A stretch of DNA of 64,000 nucleotides from Actinokineospora baliensis (GTDB lineage Bacteria > Actinomycetota > Actinomycetes > Mycobacteriales > Pseudonocardiaceae): positions 1,984,001 through 2,048,000 of the forward strand of contig NZ_JAFBCK010000001.1 in assembly GCF_016907695.1 (NCBI RefSeq), read 5' to 3'. This document shows, piece after piece, positions 38,548 to 48,441 of the stretch (its first letter is position 1; the number at the start of each line of letters is the position of its first letter). Both the position numbers and the translations under genes were made by a program. The notes below the pieces were generated by a model. The model ran no database searches. It was not told the origin of the DNA and worked only from the letters and a program-made list of their open reading frames with translations.

Positions 38548-40215
38548 TCAGAAGGTCAGCTTCCAGCTGTTGATGTAGCCCGTGTCCGACCGGTAGGTGT
38601 CCTGGACCTTGAGCTTCCAGGTCCCGTTGGCCACCTCGGTCGAGGCGTTCACCGTGTACGTGGCGATCACGTTGTCCGCCGAGTCGCTGGTCGACGAGTT
38701 CTTCAACCGGTAGGTCGACCCGTCCGGTGCCACCAGGTCGATGACCAGGTCACCGCGGTAGGTGTGCACGATGTTGACGTCGACCTTGAGGGTCGCCGGG
38801 GCGTTGCCGGTCACGCCGGTGACCGCGATGTCGCTGGTGACAGCGGCACCGAGGTCCGGGATCTGCACGTCGTTGGTGTTCTCGAAGACCTTGCCGCCCG
38901 GGTCGGGCGGGTTGGTGTCGCCGCAGGTGCCGCCGATCGAGCGCTTGGGGCAGTCGGCGTAGTCGAGCAGCAGGAGGACGGCCTCCTTGTTGCGCGCGGT
39001 CTCCCTGGCGATGACCTCGTCGGGCGGGTAGAAGCCGCCACCGGCGGTGCCGGTCGGGTACATCTCGAAGGTGTAGCCGTAGATCTTGTGCACGCCCCAC
39101 AGGTAGTCGTCGATCGACCCGTCGGTGATGTAGAGGTCCGACGACTGCTCGGGGGTGTAGTTGTTCTTCGCCGCCATGGCCCGGCCGATGGTGGAGAACA
39201 CCCGCTGGTCCTCGGTGGTCAGGCCGGGGGCGGTGTCGTCGTAGGTCCAGCCGTAGGGCCAGAGCACCAGCTCGGAGTAGGTGTGGAAGTCGATGCCCAC
39301 GGAGATCTGCTGCTTGCCGCCGACGATCCGGCTGCTGACGAAGTTCTGCAGCGCGCGGACCTCGGGCGCCGACGCCGCGGACGGGCCGCGGTAGGTCTCG
39401 CTGCTGGTGGACCCCGAGGAGCCGTTGCAGCAGCCCCACTTGTAGTCCCAGTTGCGGTTGAGGTCGGTACCGACGTTGGACGACCCGGAGTTGGGCTGGC
39501 GGTTCTTGCGCCAGCTGCGGTAGGAGCCCGAGGAGATGTCGAACTCGCCGCCGTCGGGGTTGACGTCCGGGATGATCCAGATCTCCCGGCTGTCCACCAG
39601 GCCCTTGATCCGCGAGTCGGTGGTGTAGCCGTCGGTGAGCAGGTTGATCAGGTACACCGCCATCTCGACGGTCAGGTGCTCGCGCGCGTGCTGGTGCGCG
39701 GTGAACAGCACCTCGGGCTCGTTCTCGTCGGTCGCGGCGTTGTCCGAGATCTTGATCGCGAAGATGTCGCGGTTCTCGTAGGTCTTGCCGACGACCTGCT
39801 TGGTGATGATGCCGGGGTGGTCGGTGACCGCCTTGTTGATGACCGCGGTCATCTCGGCGTAGTTGTGGTAGTTCGCGTCGGCGCTGGGGAAGTCGGCCGG
39901 TGCCGCCGCGCCCCGGTCGGCGGTGATCGCGGCGGTGTCCTGGGCGTCCACCCGGTAGCCGAGCTTGCGGATCTTGGCGACCTCGTCCGGGGTCGCGGTG
40001 ATCATGAGCCTGCTGTCCTCGACGCCGTTGACGGCGGCGCCGGTCTTGGCGATGGAGGTCCGCTCCTGGTGGGTCTTCACCCCGATCACCGCGTACTCGG
40101 CCGAGGTGCGGCTCGCGGCCGCCTCGGGCCCGGCCGTCGCGCCGGGGGAGGATGACAGGACCACGGCCAGGGCGGCTACCGCCCCGACCGCGACCGATAG
40201 GCGTTTGCGTTTCAC
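38548..40215 (-). CDS. Secreted zinc carboxypeptidase (M14) with P-domain
   Basis: Exported metallocarboxypeptidase of 555 aa. The signal peptide ends near 28. A propeptide (about 40-100) is followed by the M14 domain: zinc ligands His176 and Glu179 in HQHAREHLT and His311 in [10 protein letters not shown], substrate Arg in [12 protein letters not shown], and catalytic Glu384 in GYTFEMYP. The P-domain at about 455-555 begins [13 protein letters not shown]. It would trim C-terminal residues from peptides made by the neighbouring endopeptidases. GTG start at 40215 follows AGGAGG. Confidence 0.93.
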   Translation of the reverse strand: MKRKRLSVAVGAVAALAVVLSSSPGATAGPEAAASRTSAEYAVIGVKTHQERTSIAKTGAAVNGVEDSRLMITATPDEVAKIRKLGYRVDAQDTAAITADRGAAAPADFPSADANYHNYAEMTAVINKAVTDHPGIITKQVVGKTYENRDIFAIKISDNAATDENEPEVLFTAHQHAREHLTVEMAVYLINLLTDGYTTDSRIKGLVDSREIWIIPDVNPDGGEFDISSGSYRSWRKNRQPNSGSSNVGTDLNRNWDYKWGCCNGSSGSTSSETYRGPSAASAPEVRALQNFVSSRIVGGKQQISVGIDFHTYSELVLWPYGWTYDDTAPGLTTEDQRVFSTIGRAMAAKNNYTPEQSSDLYITDGSIDDYLWGVHKIYGYTFEMYPTGTAGGGFYPPDEVIARETARNKEAVLLLLDYADCPKRSIGGTCGDTNPPDPGGKVFENTNDVQIPDLGAAVTSDIAVTGVTGNAPATLKVDVNIVHTYRGDLVIDLVAPDGSTYRLKNSSTSDSADNVIATYTVNASTEVANGTWKLKVQDTYRSDTGYINSWKLTF

Positions 40216-40428
40216 GCGTTGCCTCCTGCAAGGAGTGCCCGGGGGCACTGGAGGTGAGTTATGGGGTTGTCCGCCCCGGACGAACCCGAAGGTGCCCTCA
40301 CGACCAGGACGCACAGTGGTGCAGATGGATGGTGACGTGGCCGCTTCGCGCGCCACAAGGCTGCGGAGGTGGTTCTCCGTTACCGTTTATTTCCCATTCC
40401 ATAACCATCGGCCCAGGTCAATAGATAC

Positions 40429-40460
40429 GTATCCCTACCTACCGGTGCCTCGATTGTTCC
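40429..40460 (+). promoter_or_regulatory. Protease-island motif, site A
   Basis: GTATCCCTAC, 13 nt, GATTGTTC. It has the same length and ends as sites at 43795 and 50411. It lies 214 bp upstream of the carboxypeptidase start, in the opposite orientation to that gene, and also overlaps the palindrome GATACGTATC. Confidence 0.55.
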
Positions 40461-40707
40461 GAGCGGGTTGGCCGGGCACGCTTGCGTCCAAGCACGAAGG
40501 GCCCACCGGCCCGACGGGCGAACCTCGGGAAGTCGGGGGAGCGGCGCCCACGCCCTCGTCTCTCCCCCGCCCGGGGTTGTTCCGGCTCCGTGGCCACTCG
40601 AGCCACGCACCCCGGGACCACGGCGCCCACCCGGCGCTCGGCACCGCCTGGTGTGGTTCGGCGAACGTCCTTTGATGCAGGGGGCCGCTCGCCAGCCGCT
40701 GGTTCCG

Positions 40708-40745
40708 ACGAGAAGGACCGTCCATCCCCGGACGGTCCTTCTCGT
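40708..40745 (-). terminator. Terminator of the LAL regulator gene
   Basis: Perfect 16-bp stem (40708-40723 against 40730-40745) with a 6-nt loop, 12 bp after the LuxR-type gene's stop. Confidence 0.8.
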
Positions 40746-40757
40746 GTTCCAAGGGCT

Positions 40758-43667
40758 TTAGCCCAAATCCTCGGCTTGCAGCTCGGCTCGGGACGACACG
40801 CCGAGTTTGCGCAGGACCCGGGCGGCGTGCTGCTCGACGGTGCGCGGGGACAGGAACAGCACGTCGGCGATCTCCCGGTTGGTGTGGCCCGCGGCCAGCA
40901 GCCGGGCCACCTCGTGCTCGCGCGGGGACAGCTCGTTGCCGTAGCCGCGGCGACCCCGGCGCGAGGGCTTGCCGCCGCCCATGCCGCGCAGCAGGTGCCT
41001 GCACCTGGCGGCGTCGCGGGTCGCGCCGAGCGAGTCGAACGCGTCCACCAGCGCGGAGAGGATCTCGGTCGCCTTGTCGTTCTCGCTCGGCAGCAGGCAG
41101 ATCGCCTCCCGCTCGGCCACCAGCGCGGCGAAGTACGGCGCGGGCAGCCGCTCGTAGCGGTCCACCGACTCGCGGTAGTGCTGCACCGCCACGTCCAGCT
41201 GACCCCGGGCCTCGGCCAGTCGCCCGCGGCACTGCGCGAGCGCGGCCACCGCCATCGGCGCGTCGCGGCCCTCGATGCCCGCCGCGATGTCCTCGATCAG
41301 GTTCTCGGCGTCCATCTCCCGGCCCGCGGCCAGGAACGTCGCCACCGCCACCGGTCCGAGCTCGGTCGCCCACACCCAGACGCCCTTGGCCCGGATGATG
41401 TCGATGCCCCGGTCCACGTCGACGCAGGCTCGGGTGACCTCGTCCTGCGACAGCATCGTCCAGGCCAGCGCCGCGCAGCCCGCGATGGCCACCGGCGCGA
41501 TCGACTCCTCCGGCACGAACGCCCCGGTCTCGGTCAGGTAGCTGGTCGCCTCGGCCCACTCGCCGCGGGCCATCGCCAGCGACCCCAGCACCAGGCACAG
41601 CTCGCTGGCCACCGGGAACAGGTCGCGGTACTCGTCGAGCAGCCTGCCCGCGCGTTCGGCGAGCCCGTCCCACTCGCCGGTCAGCCAGTCCAGCCGCGCT
41701 TTGGTCGCCCGCGCGGTGCTCACGATGAACGGCGCGCCGCACTCGGCGGCGAACCGCAGACCGCTGCGCAGCAGGTCGCCGCAGAGCTTGAAGTGCCCGG
41801 TCGAGGTGCACGCGTCGGCCAGGTTGCAGTGCGCGCGGGCCAGTTGCCGCTGCTCACCGGGGGTGGCCGCGCTGTCGGGCAGCCGGTCGAGGTTGGCCAG
41901 CACCGACGGGTCGCCGGTGTGCAGCTTGGAGCCCATCTCGTTGGCCTGCAGCGAGATCTTCAGCTCGACGTCGTCGGTGGCCTCGCGGTAGCGGTCGGTG
42001 CGGTCGAGCCAGGGCATGAACTCGCTCATCGGGGTCATCCCCATGAACGGCTGCCCCAGCACCGCGGCGCCCTTGGCGGCCAGGTCCGGCCGCTCGACCA
42101 GGTCCCCGATCGCCATCTCGATCTCCGAGCGGGCCTCCTCGACCCCGCCCGCCTGGCGGATCAGCAGCAGCCCGCGGTAGAGCCGGACCTCGCCGCGCGC
42201 GGAGATCGACAGCCGCCGGTCCGACAGCAGCCGCTCCAGCGCCTCGGTCGGGTCGTGCTGGTCGAGGCCCAGGTGCGCGACCTGGCCCAGCTTGATCGCC
42301 AGCCGGTCCACGTCCGCGGCGGGCACGGTCGGTTCGACCAGCAGCCGCTGCAGCAGCGCGGTGGCCGTCGCGGCGTCGCCGACCTCGGCGGCCCGGTCGG
42401 CCGCCGCCTCGCCGTAGTGCAGCCACGCCGCCGTGCGCCCGGCCCGCTCGCTGTGCTCGGCCAGTTGCACCAGCGGTCGCGGCTCGACTTGGTCCAGCGC
42501 CTCGATGGCCCGGTTGTGCAGCTGCTGGCGGTCCGGGCCGCTGAGCGTGTCGTAGACGGCTTGTTGGGCCAGCGCGTGCCGGAACCCGTACCGACCGGAG
42601 TCGACCTCGTGCAGCACGTGTCCGCTCAGCGCGTGCGTCAATGCCGCGCGCAGCCGGGACTCGCCGATCGCGGCGACCTCGCCGAGCAGCTCAGCCGGGG
42701 CGGGCACACCGAGCACGGCCGCCGCTTGGGCCAGCCGGGTCGCGGTCGTCGGCAGCGCGGCCAACCGCTCCGCCATGGCGTCGCGCAGCAGCACCGGGAC
42801 GTCCACGTTGTCCAGCAGCCGCCTTGCCGTCGCGCCGTCGGCGTGCACCGCGCCAGCCGGGTTGCGCAGCGCCCGCAGCGTCTCCTCGACGACGAACGGG
42901 ATGCCCGCGGTGCGCTCGTGCAGTTTGGCGGCGAACTCCGCGGAGACCGCCTCCTCGTCCAGGATCGCCGACGTCAGCGCCCGCACCTCGTCGACGTCGA
43001 GCGGACCGAGTTCGAGCAGCACGCTGGTGATCCCGCTCGGCGGCCGGTACGCCGATCCCAAGGGGACACCGCCCGGCACGTCCTCGCGCCGGTAGGTGAC
43101 CACAATGGACAGGTTGTTGGGCGGGTCGCCCATCAGGAACCGCAGCAGCTGGCGGGATCCGTCGTCGGCCCAGTGCAGGTCCTCCACGACCAGCAGCACC
43201 GGCCCGAGCACGCTGATCACCTCGCGCATGGCGCGGAACAGCCGGTGCCGCTCGGTGCGCGGGTCCCCGGTCGGCGCGGGCGGCGGCGGCAGGTACTCGG
43301 CGAGCTCGGGCAGCAGCGGGCCGAGCACGCCAGCCACCGGGCTCAGCTTCGGGTGGCCCTTGGCGAGCCGGTTGGTGGTGTCGCGCAGCGCTTCGAGCAC
43401 CGCGCCGTAGGGGAACGGCTCGCCAACCGGCTGGCAGTAGCCCATGAGGACGGCCATCGGGCCGAGTTCGGCGTCGAGCAGCTCGCGCAGCAGCCGCGAT
43501 TTCCCGACACCGGCCTCGCCCTCGATCATGACGACGGCTGGCTGCCTCGGCACCGCCGCGACGAGGGCGCCGAGCTGGTCGCCGCGCCCGACCAGCACCG
43601 GCGAGCTGGTCCGCATCAGTCCGGTGGCGTCGGGGCGCCGCGGGTTCGGCCTCGGTGTCCGGCTCAT
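40758..43667 (-). CDS. LuxR-family LAL regulator (AAA ATPase plus HTH)
   Basis: Large ATP-binding regulator of 969 aa. The P-loop GEAGVGKS is at 50-57 and the Walker B LLVVEDLHWADDGSRQ at about 150-165. A long helical, TPR-like middle follows, and the C-terminal LuxR HTH is LSPREHEVARLLAAGHTNRE to SPRTVEQHAARVLRKLGV. Start ATG at 43667. It is divergent from the first subtilase and sits centrally in the protease island, so it is the prime candidate activator of these genes; its inducer is unknown. Confidence 0.9.
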   Translation of the reverse strand: MSRTPRPNPRRPDATGLMRTSSPVLVGRGDQLGALVAAVPRQPAVVMIEGEAGVGKSRLLRELLDAELGPMAVLMGYCQPVGEPFPYGAVLEALRDTTNRLAKGHPKLSPVAGVLGPLLPELAEYLPPPPAPTGDPRTERHRLFRAMREVISVLGPVLLVVEDLHWADDGSRQLLRFLMGDPPNNLSIVVTYRREDVPGGVPLGSAYRPPSGITSVLLELGPLDVDEVRALTSAILDEEAVSAEFAAKLHERTAGIPFVVEETLRALRNPAGAVHADGATARRLLDNVDVPVLLRDAMAERLAALPTTATRLAQAAAVLGVPAPAELLGEVAAIGESRLRAALTHALSGHVLHEVDSGRYGFRHALAQQAVYDTLSGPDRQQLHNRAIEALDQVEPRPLVQLAEHSERAGRTAAWLHYGEAAADRAAEVGDAATATALLQRLLVEPTVPAADVDRLAIKLGQVAHLGLDQHDPTEALERLLSDRRLSISARGEVRLYRGLLLIRQAGGVEEARSEIEMAIGDLVERPDLAAKGAAVLGQPFMGMTPMSEFMPWLDRTDRYREATDDVELKISLQANEMGSKLHTGDPSVLANLDRLPDSAATPGEQRQLARAHCNLADACTSTGHFKLCGDLLRSGLRFAAECGAPFIVSTARATKARLDWLTGEWDGLAERAGRLLDEYRDLFPVASELCLVLGSLAMARGEWAEATSYLTETGAFVPEESIAPVAIAGCAALAWTMLSQDEVTRACVDVDRGIDIIRAKGVWVWATELGPVAVATFLAAGREMDAENLIEDIAAGIEGRDAPMAVAALAQCRGRLAEARGQLDVAVQHYRESVDRYERLPAPYFAALVAEREAICLLPSENDKATEILSALVDAFDSLGATRDAARCRHLLRGMGGGKPSRRGRRGYGNELSPREHEVARLLAAGHTNREIADVLFLSPRTVEQHAARVLRKLGVSSRAELQAEDLG

Positions 43668-43794
43668 CCACACCCTCCCAACCGACGTGTCCGCTAGCGC
43701 ACCCGATGGGGTTTTGGCGAGCCTAGGCGGCTTGGCGGTGATCTGAAACTCCAGGATGTCACGGACTGAGAAGTTGATCTTAGGTGAAAGACGG

Positions 43795-43826
43795 GTATCC
43801 CTACGTACCGATATCCGGATTGTTCG
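43795..43826 (+). promoter_or_regulatory. Protease-island motif, site B
   Basis: GTATCCCTAC, 13 nt, GATTGTTC, 117 bp upstream of the first subtilase and reading towards it. It is also within the divergent region of the LAL regulator gene. Confidence 0.6.
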
Positions 43827-43942
43827 TCCCGCCGCGCCCCTCGATGGTGATCCGCAAGTGGCTGTCAGTTACCAACCCTGCCAGGCAGCCACACCCCCGG
43901 GTGGTGCCCACCACCCGGAGGAGCGGAAATGGAGAAGCCCAG

Positions 43943-45532
43943 ATGCGACTTGATCGCAAGACCCGGCGAGTCGTCGCGGCCGGGGTGGCCGCTGGCGCGA
44001 CCGCGGTGGCCATCGTGGCCGCGGTGACCAGCCCAGCGGCGGCCCAGCAGGCGACCGGCTCGATCCTGAGCAGCGCGCAGCCCATCGCGGGCAGCTACAT
44101 CGTGGTGTTCAAGGACGGCGCCTCCGACGCCCCGACCACCAACGCCAAGGCGCTCGACCTCGCCCGCAAGCACGGCGGCAAGGTCAGCAACACCTACGTC
44201 GCGTCCCTGCGCGGCTTCGCGGTGAAGATGGACGAGGCGGCGGCCAAGCGGCTCGCGGCCGACCCGTCGGTGGCCTACGTCCAGCAGGACGGCGTCGCCA
44301 GGATGTCGGACACCCAGACCAACCCGACGTGGGGCCTGGACCGCATCGACCAGACGAACCTGCCGCTGGACCAGAAGTACACCTACGGCAACACCGCCTC
44401 CAACGTGACCGCGTACATCCTGGACACGGGCATCTACAAGGCGCACACGGAGTTCGAGGGCCGGGCCAAGGACGGCTACGACTTCATCGACAACGACGCC
44501 GACGCCTCGGACTGCCAGGGCCACGGCACGCACGTCGCGGGCACCGTCGGCTCCAAGACCTACGGCGTGGCCAAGAAGGTCAACCTGGTCGCGGTCCGCG
44601 TGCTCGACTGCTCCGGCAACGGCGCGTACTCGGTGATCATCAAGGGCATCGACTGGGTCGCCCAGAACGCCAAGAAGCCCGCTGTCGCCAACATGAGCCT
44701 CGGCGGTGGCGCGGACACCTCGGTGGACAACGCGATCAAGCGCGGCATCTCCGCGGGCGTCACCTTCGCCCTCGCCGCGGGCAACAACGCGGGCGACGCC
44801 TGCAACACCAGCCCGGCCCGCGTGCCGGAGGCGATCACCGTTGGCGCCTCCGACAACGCTGACAAGCGCTCCATCTGGACCGCGGGCTCGCTGGAGTCCA
44901 ACTACGGCACCTGCCTGGACATCTTCGCGCCCGGTTCGGCGATCCTGTCCACCAAGAACGGCGGCAGCACGGCCACCATGAACGGCACCTCGATGGCCAC
45001 CCCGCACGTGGCCGGTGCCGCCGCGCTCTACCTGTCGGCCAACCCGTCTGCCACCCCGCAGCAGGTCCGCGACGCGCTGGTGAACAACGCCACCTCCGGC
45101 AAGGTCACCGACCTCAAGGGCTCGCCGAACAAGCTGCTCAACGTCAGCTTCATCGGCGGCGGCGGTCCCGACCCGGACCCGACCTGCGACGCGGCCACCA
45201 ACGGCACCGATGTGTCCATCCCGGACACCAGCACCGCGGTGAACTCCCCGGTGACCGTCAGCAACTGCACCGGCAAGGCCTCGACCGCCACCAAGGTCAA
45301 GGTCGACATCAACCACACCTACACCGGTGACCTGGTCGTCGACCTGATCGGCCCGTCCGGCGCGACCTACAACCTGAAGAAGGCCCGTGGCGCCAGCTCC
45401 GCCGCCGGTATCCACGAGACCTTCACCGTCGACGCGTCCGCGGAGAACCGCAACGGGACCTGGAAGCTGCAGGTCACCGACGTGCTGACCTACGACGTCG
45501 GCACCATCGACACCTGGACCCTGACCTTCTAG
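43943..45532 (+). CDS. Secreted subtilase (S8) with I9 propeptide and P-domain
   Basis: Exported subtilisin-like protease of 529 aa. Signal peptide over about 1-36, inhibitor I9 propeptide over about 48-118 (GSYIVVFKDGA to AYVQQDG), catalytic Asp161 (YILDTGI), His194 ([10 protein letters not shown]) and Ser350 (NGTSMATPH). A Gly/Asp-Pro linker leads to a P-domain (about 420-529, VSIPDTSTAV to DTWTLTF). Proteinase K-like cysteines are present. Start ATG at 43943, preceded by GGAGAAG. It would degrade extracellular protein. Confidence 0.94.
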   Translation: MRLDRKTRRVVAAGVAAGATAVAIVAAVTSPAAAQQATGSILSSAQPIAGSYIVVFKDGASDAPTTNAKALDLARKHGGKVSNTYVASLRGFAVKMDEAAAKRLAADPSVAYVQQDGVARMSDTQTNPTWGLDRIDQTNLPLDQKYTYGNTASNVTAYILDTGIYKAHTEFEGRAKDGYDFIDNDADASDCQGHGTHVAGTVGSKTYGVAKKVNLVAVRVLDCSGNGAYSVIIKGIDWVAQNAKKPAVANMSLGGGADTSVDNAIKRGISAGVTFALAAGNNAGDACNTSPARVPEAITVGASDNADKRSIWTAGSLESNYGTCLDIFAPGSAILSTKNGGSTATMNGTSMATPHVAGAAALYLSANPSATPQQVRDALVNNATSGKVTDLKGSPNKLLNVSFIGGGGPDPDPTCDAATNGTDVSIPDTSTAVNSPVTVSNCTGKASTATKVKVDINHTYTGDLVVDLIGPSGATYNLKKARGASSAAGIHETFTVDASAENRNGTWKLQVTDVLTYDVGTIDTWTLTF

Positions 45533-45570
45533 GGCTCCGGTTGACCGCCCCTCCCAGGCGGTAGCAGACC

Positions 45571-45616
45571 CCGGGCACCCGGCGCGCGGTGCGACCCGTT
45601 CGCGCCGGGTGCCCGG
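45571..45616 (+). terminator. Hairpin between the two subtilase genes
   Basis: Perfect 16-bp GC stem (45571-45586 against 45601-45616) with a 14-nt loop, 39 bp after the first subtilase stop. It may terminate that transcript or attenuate read-through into the second. Confidence 0.65.
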
Positions 45617-45687
45617 TCCATGAAGGGCGAACACCCTGTTCGGCCGTGCGCGCACGGCTGTCGACCATCGTGGAAGGACCTCCTCTC

Positions 45688-47271
45688 ATGCAACGATCCA
45701 CTCGCGGGCGAGTCGTGCTCGCGGCCTTCGGCGCGGCGTCCATCGCCGCCGCCCTGGTGGCCATCGCCACCCCGGCGACCGCCGCCGAAGCCGACTTCGT
45801 GCGGGCCAAGCAGCCCGCCGCGGGCGGCAGCTTCATCGTGTCGCTCAAGCCGACCGCGTCGATGACCGCCGCGAGCATCCAGGCCGCCTCGTCCGGCTTG
45901 GTCCAGAAGTACGGCGGCAACCTCGACTACGTGTTCTCCAAGTCGATGCAGGGCTTCCAGGTCAAGGGCCTCACCGACGCCAAGGCCCGCCAGCTGGCGG
46001 CCGACCCGACGGTCAAGAAGGTCTACCAGGACGGCACCGCCAAGGCCCTCGACGTGCAGGACAACCCCACCTGGGGCCTGGACCGCATCGACCAGGCGAA
46101 CCTGCCGGTCGACAAGAAGTACAACTACCCCAGCGGCAGCGCGTCGAACGTGACGGTCTACGTCACCGACACCGGCATCAAGACCTCGCTGGCCGAGTTC
46201 GAGGGCCGCGCCTCGGTCGGCGCCGACTTCGTCGGTGACAACCAGAACGGCATCGACTGCTCCGGCCACGGCACCCACGTCGCGGGCACCATCGGCTCCA
46301 AGACCTACGGCGTGGCCAAGAAGGCCAAGCTGGTCTCGGTCCGCATGCTCGGCGAGAGCTGCGGCACCAGCGCCCCCGACTCCGCGGGCGTCAAGTCCAT
46401 CGAGTGGGTCACCGCCAACGCGGTGAAGCCCGCCGTGGTCAACGCCTCGTGGACCTTCGACACCGCCAACATCGGTGACGACGCCCTCGCGGGCATGATC
46501 AACGCGGGCATCCAGATGGCCGTCGCCTCCGGCAACAGCGGTGCCGACGCCTGCTCCACCGGCCCCGCGAAGTACTCGGCGCTGATCACGGTCAACGCGA
46601 CCTCGGCCAACGACGCGCGCGCCTCGTTCTCCAACTACGGCACGTGCACCGACATCTTCGCCCCCGGTGACAACATCACCTCGCTGAGCCTCACCGGCTC
46701 CGCCACCAACATGTCCGGCACCTCGATGGCCACCCCGCACGTCGCGGGCGTCGCGGCGCTGTACCTGTCGGCCAACCCGTCCGCCAGCCCGCAGGCGCTG
46801 CGCGACGCACTGGTGAACGGCGCTACCAGCGGCAAGGTCACCAACCCGGGTTCCGGTTCGCCGAACAAGCTGCTCTACAGCGGCTTCATCACCGGCGGCC
46901 CCGGCCCCGACCCGGACCCCACCTGCGGCCCCGGCACCAACGGCGACGACGTCACCATCCCCGACGGCGGCTCCGCGGTCTCCTCCTCGGTGACCATCGC
47001 CAACTGCACCGGCAAGGCGCCGACCACGACCTCGGTCAAGGTCGACATCAACCACACCTACACCGGTGACCTGAACGTCCTGCTGATCGGCCCGTCCGGC
47101 CAGGCGTACAGCCTGCAGCGCGCGGGCGGCGCCAGCTCCCCCTCCGGCATCCACCAGACCTTCACGGTGGACGCCTCGGCGGAGAACCGCAACGGCACCT
47201 GGAAGCTGCAGGTGACCGACATCTTCACCTACGACACCGGCAACATCGACACCTGGACCCTGACGGTCTAG
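45688..47271 (+). CDS. Second secreted subtilase with I9 propeptide and P-domain
   Basis: Paralogue of the preceding gene, 527 aa. Signal peptide to about residue 33, I9 propeptide ([13 protein letters not shown] to KKVYQDGTA), catalytic Asp161 (YVTDTGI), His194 ([10 protein letters not shown]), Ser346 (SGTSMATPH), and a P-domain starting near [10 protein letters not shown] and ending DTWTLTV. The subdomain before the oxyanion region differs from its twin ([13 protein letters not shown] in place of NMSLGGGADTS), so specificity may differ. Start ATG at 45688. Confidence 0.93.
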   Translation: MQRSTRGRVVLAAFGAASIAAALVAIATPATAAEADFVRAKQPAAGGSFIVSLKPTASMTAASIQAASSGLVQKYGGNLDYVFSKSMQGFQVKGLTDAKARQLAADPTVKKVYQDGTAKALDVQDNPTWGLDRIDQANLPVDKKYNYPSGSASNVTVYVTDTGIKTSLAEFEGRASVGADFVGDNQNGIDCSGHGTHVAGTIGSKTYGVAKKAKLVSVRMLGESCGTSAPDSAGVKSIEWVTANAVKPAVVNASWTFDTANIGDDALAGMINAGIQMAVASGNSGADACSTGPAKYSALITVNATSANDARASFSNYGTCTDIFAPGDNITSLSLTGSATNMSGTSMATPHVAGVAALYLSANPSASPQALRDALVNGATSGKVTNPGSGSPNKLLYSGFITGGPGPDPDPTCGPGTNGDDVTIPDGGSAVSSSVTIANCTGKAPTTTSVKVDINHTYTGDLNVLLIGPSGQAYSLQRAGGASSPSGIHQTFTVDASAENRNGTWKLQVTDIFTYDTGNIDTWTLTV

Positions 47272-47290
47272 TCGTCCGCTGAACCGAGAG

Positions 47291-47322
47291 AGGCCCCGGA
47301 GGCTAAGGCTCCGGGGCCTTTC
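47291..47322 (+). terminator. Terminator of the second subtilase
   Basis: Perfect 11-bp stem (47291-47301 against 47309-47319) with a 7-nt loop and a short T run, 20 bp after the stop. Confidence 0.8.
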
Positions 47323-47390
47323 CGTATGTGCTCCACCGCGCTCGCGACACACCCCAGCGAGATCGCACGGGAAGTCCTGTTACCGCAACA

Positions 47391-47438
47391 GCGCCGATGG
47401 CGTCCTGAGGAGGCTCAAGCCCGGGACGCCATCGGCGC
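47391..47438 (-). terminator. Terminator of the XRE-type gene
   Basis: Perfect 15-bp stem (47391-47405 against 47424-47438) with an 18-nt loop, 6 bp after the stop of the minus-strand gene. Confidence 0.75.
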
Positions 47439-47443
47439 TGTGG

Positions 47444-48361
47444 TCACCACGTCCACCGGATGCCGTGGATGGCCGCTTCCGAGCTCTGCACCGAGGTGTG
47501 CACACCGCCGTAGGAGCCCGGCTCCAGCGTCTCCCGGTGCACCTCCGGCTCGTCCGCCGCTTCCTGCGCGTAGGCGAAGCAGGACGTGGGCAGCGCCGAC
47601 GGGTGGAAGGTGACTTCGGCCAGGTAGTCCCGGAAGGCCCGCCGCGAGCCGCGCGAGAAGCGGTTCGACCGGCCCTGCGCGAACCACCGCACCTCGTACT
47701 CGAAGATCGCCGTCTGCCCGGCCGACAGCGACCGGTCGAACAGCACCTCCGCCACGGTGAACCGGCTCGACGGCACCGGGCGCACCCGGCCGACCGCACA
47801 GCCGGACCCGGTGAGCACCGCGGGCAGCGCCCGGTCGTGCTCCTCGGCGCGGTGCAGCACCACCATGGACCGCAGCCGGTCCACTTCGGACCGGACGAGC
47901 ATCCGCACCTTGGTCCGCACGTCCCTGCCGTTGTGGTCGAGGTAGTGCTGGTCGTGCACGTGCAGGTAGGTCAGTTCACCCGGCGCGGGCTCGGCGAGCT
48001 CCGAGAGCACCGGGGCCAGCCCCGAAGTGCTGTCCCACAACGTCTCGTGCGGCCGCACGAGGCCGCCCCTGGCAACCCACCGCCCGCGGGGCTTGCGGGG
48101 CCCCAGGAGGGCGACCAGGTACCCGTGCGGCAGCTTCAGCACCTCTTCGATGACCTCCACCGCCCGCAGCGACTCCGGGCGCTCGGGGCGGGTCCTGCCC
48201 CTGCGCCAGTAGCTGAGGGTGGAGAGGCTGACCCGGATGCCCTCGTTGGCGAGCTTGCGCTGCAGGTGTTCCAGGCTCAGCCCGCTGCGCTCGATCGCGC
48301 CGGAGAGCACCGTCGGGAACGTCTCCAGCGGCACGGGGTCGCTCATCCGGAATGGCTGCAT
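47444..48361 (-). CDS. XRE-like HTH regulator with large C-terminal domain
   Basis: DNA-binding protein of 305 aa. The HTH lies at about 14-80 (LSGAIERSGLSLEHLQRKLA and VSLSTLSYWRRGRTRPERPE). The C-terminal two-thirds is a beta-rich domain of unknown role (HVHDQHYLDHNGRDVRTK, FTVAEVLFDRSLSAGQTAIF). Start ATG at 48361, with GGAGG just upstream. It is placed between two protease genes, so it may modulate the island, but no direct evidence is visible. Confidence 0.75.
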   Translation of the reverse strand: MQPFRMSDPVPLETFPTVLSGAIERSGLSLEHLQRKLANEGIRVSLSTLSYWRRGRTRPERPESLRAVEVIEEVLKLPHGYLVALLGPRKPRGRWVARGGLVRPHETLWDSTSGLAPVLSELAEPAPGELTYLHVHDQHYLDHNGRDVRTKVRMLVRSEVDRLRSMVVLHRAEEHDRALPAVLTGSGCAVGRVRPVPSSRFTVAEVLFDRSLSAGQTAIFEYEVRWFAQGRSNRFSRGSRRAFRDYLAEVTFHPSALPTSCFAYAQEAADEPEVHRETLEPGSYGGVHTSVQSSEAAIHGIRWTW

Positions 48362-48441
48362 TGGTCCTCCACTCAAACGGCGAAAACGGCAAGAACGGCA
48401 GGCCCCCGGTCGGGGGCCTGCCGTCCGTGCCGGTCAGGTGA

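Larger units (their letters stand above)
40216..40757. other. Long intergenic region upstream of the carboxypeptidase
   Basis: 542 bp with no convincing gene. It holds the carboxypeptidase promoter in an AT-richer patch (about 40375-40440), one copy of the 32-bp protease-island motif at 40429, and a strong hairpin at 40708-40745. The stretch 40461-40700 is GC-rich with no feature I recognise. Confidence 0.6.

Noticed and set aside
40482-43697. 1071-codon plus-strand open frame
   Set aside because: Antisense of the LAL regulator; composition is an effect of GC-rich third positions.
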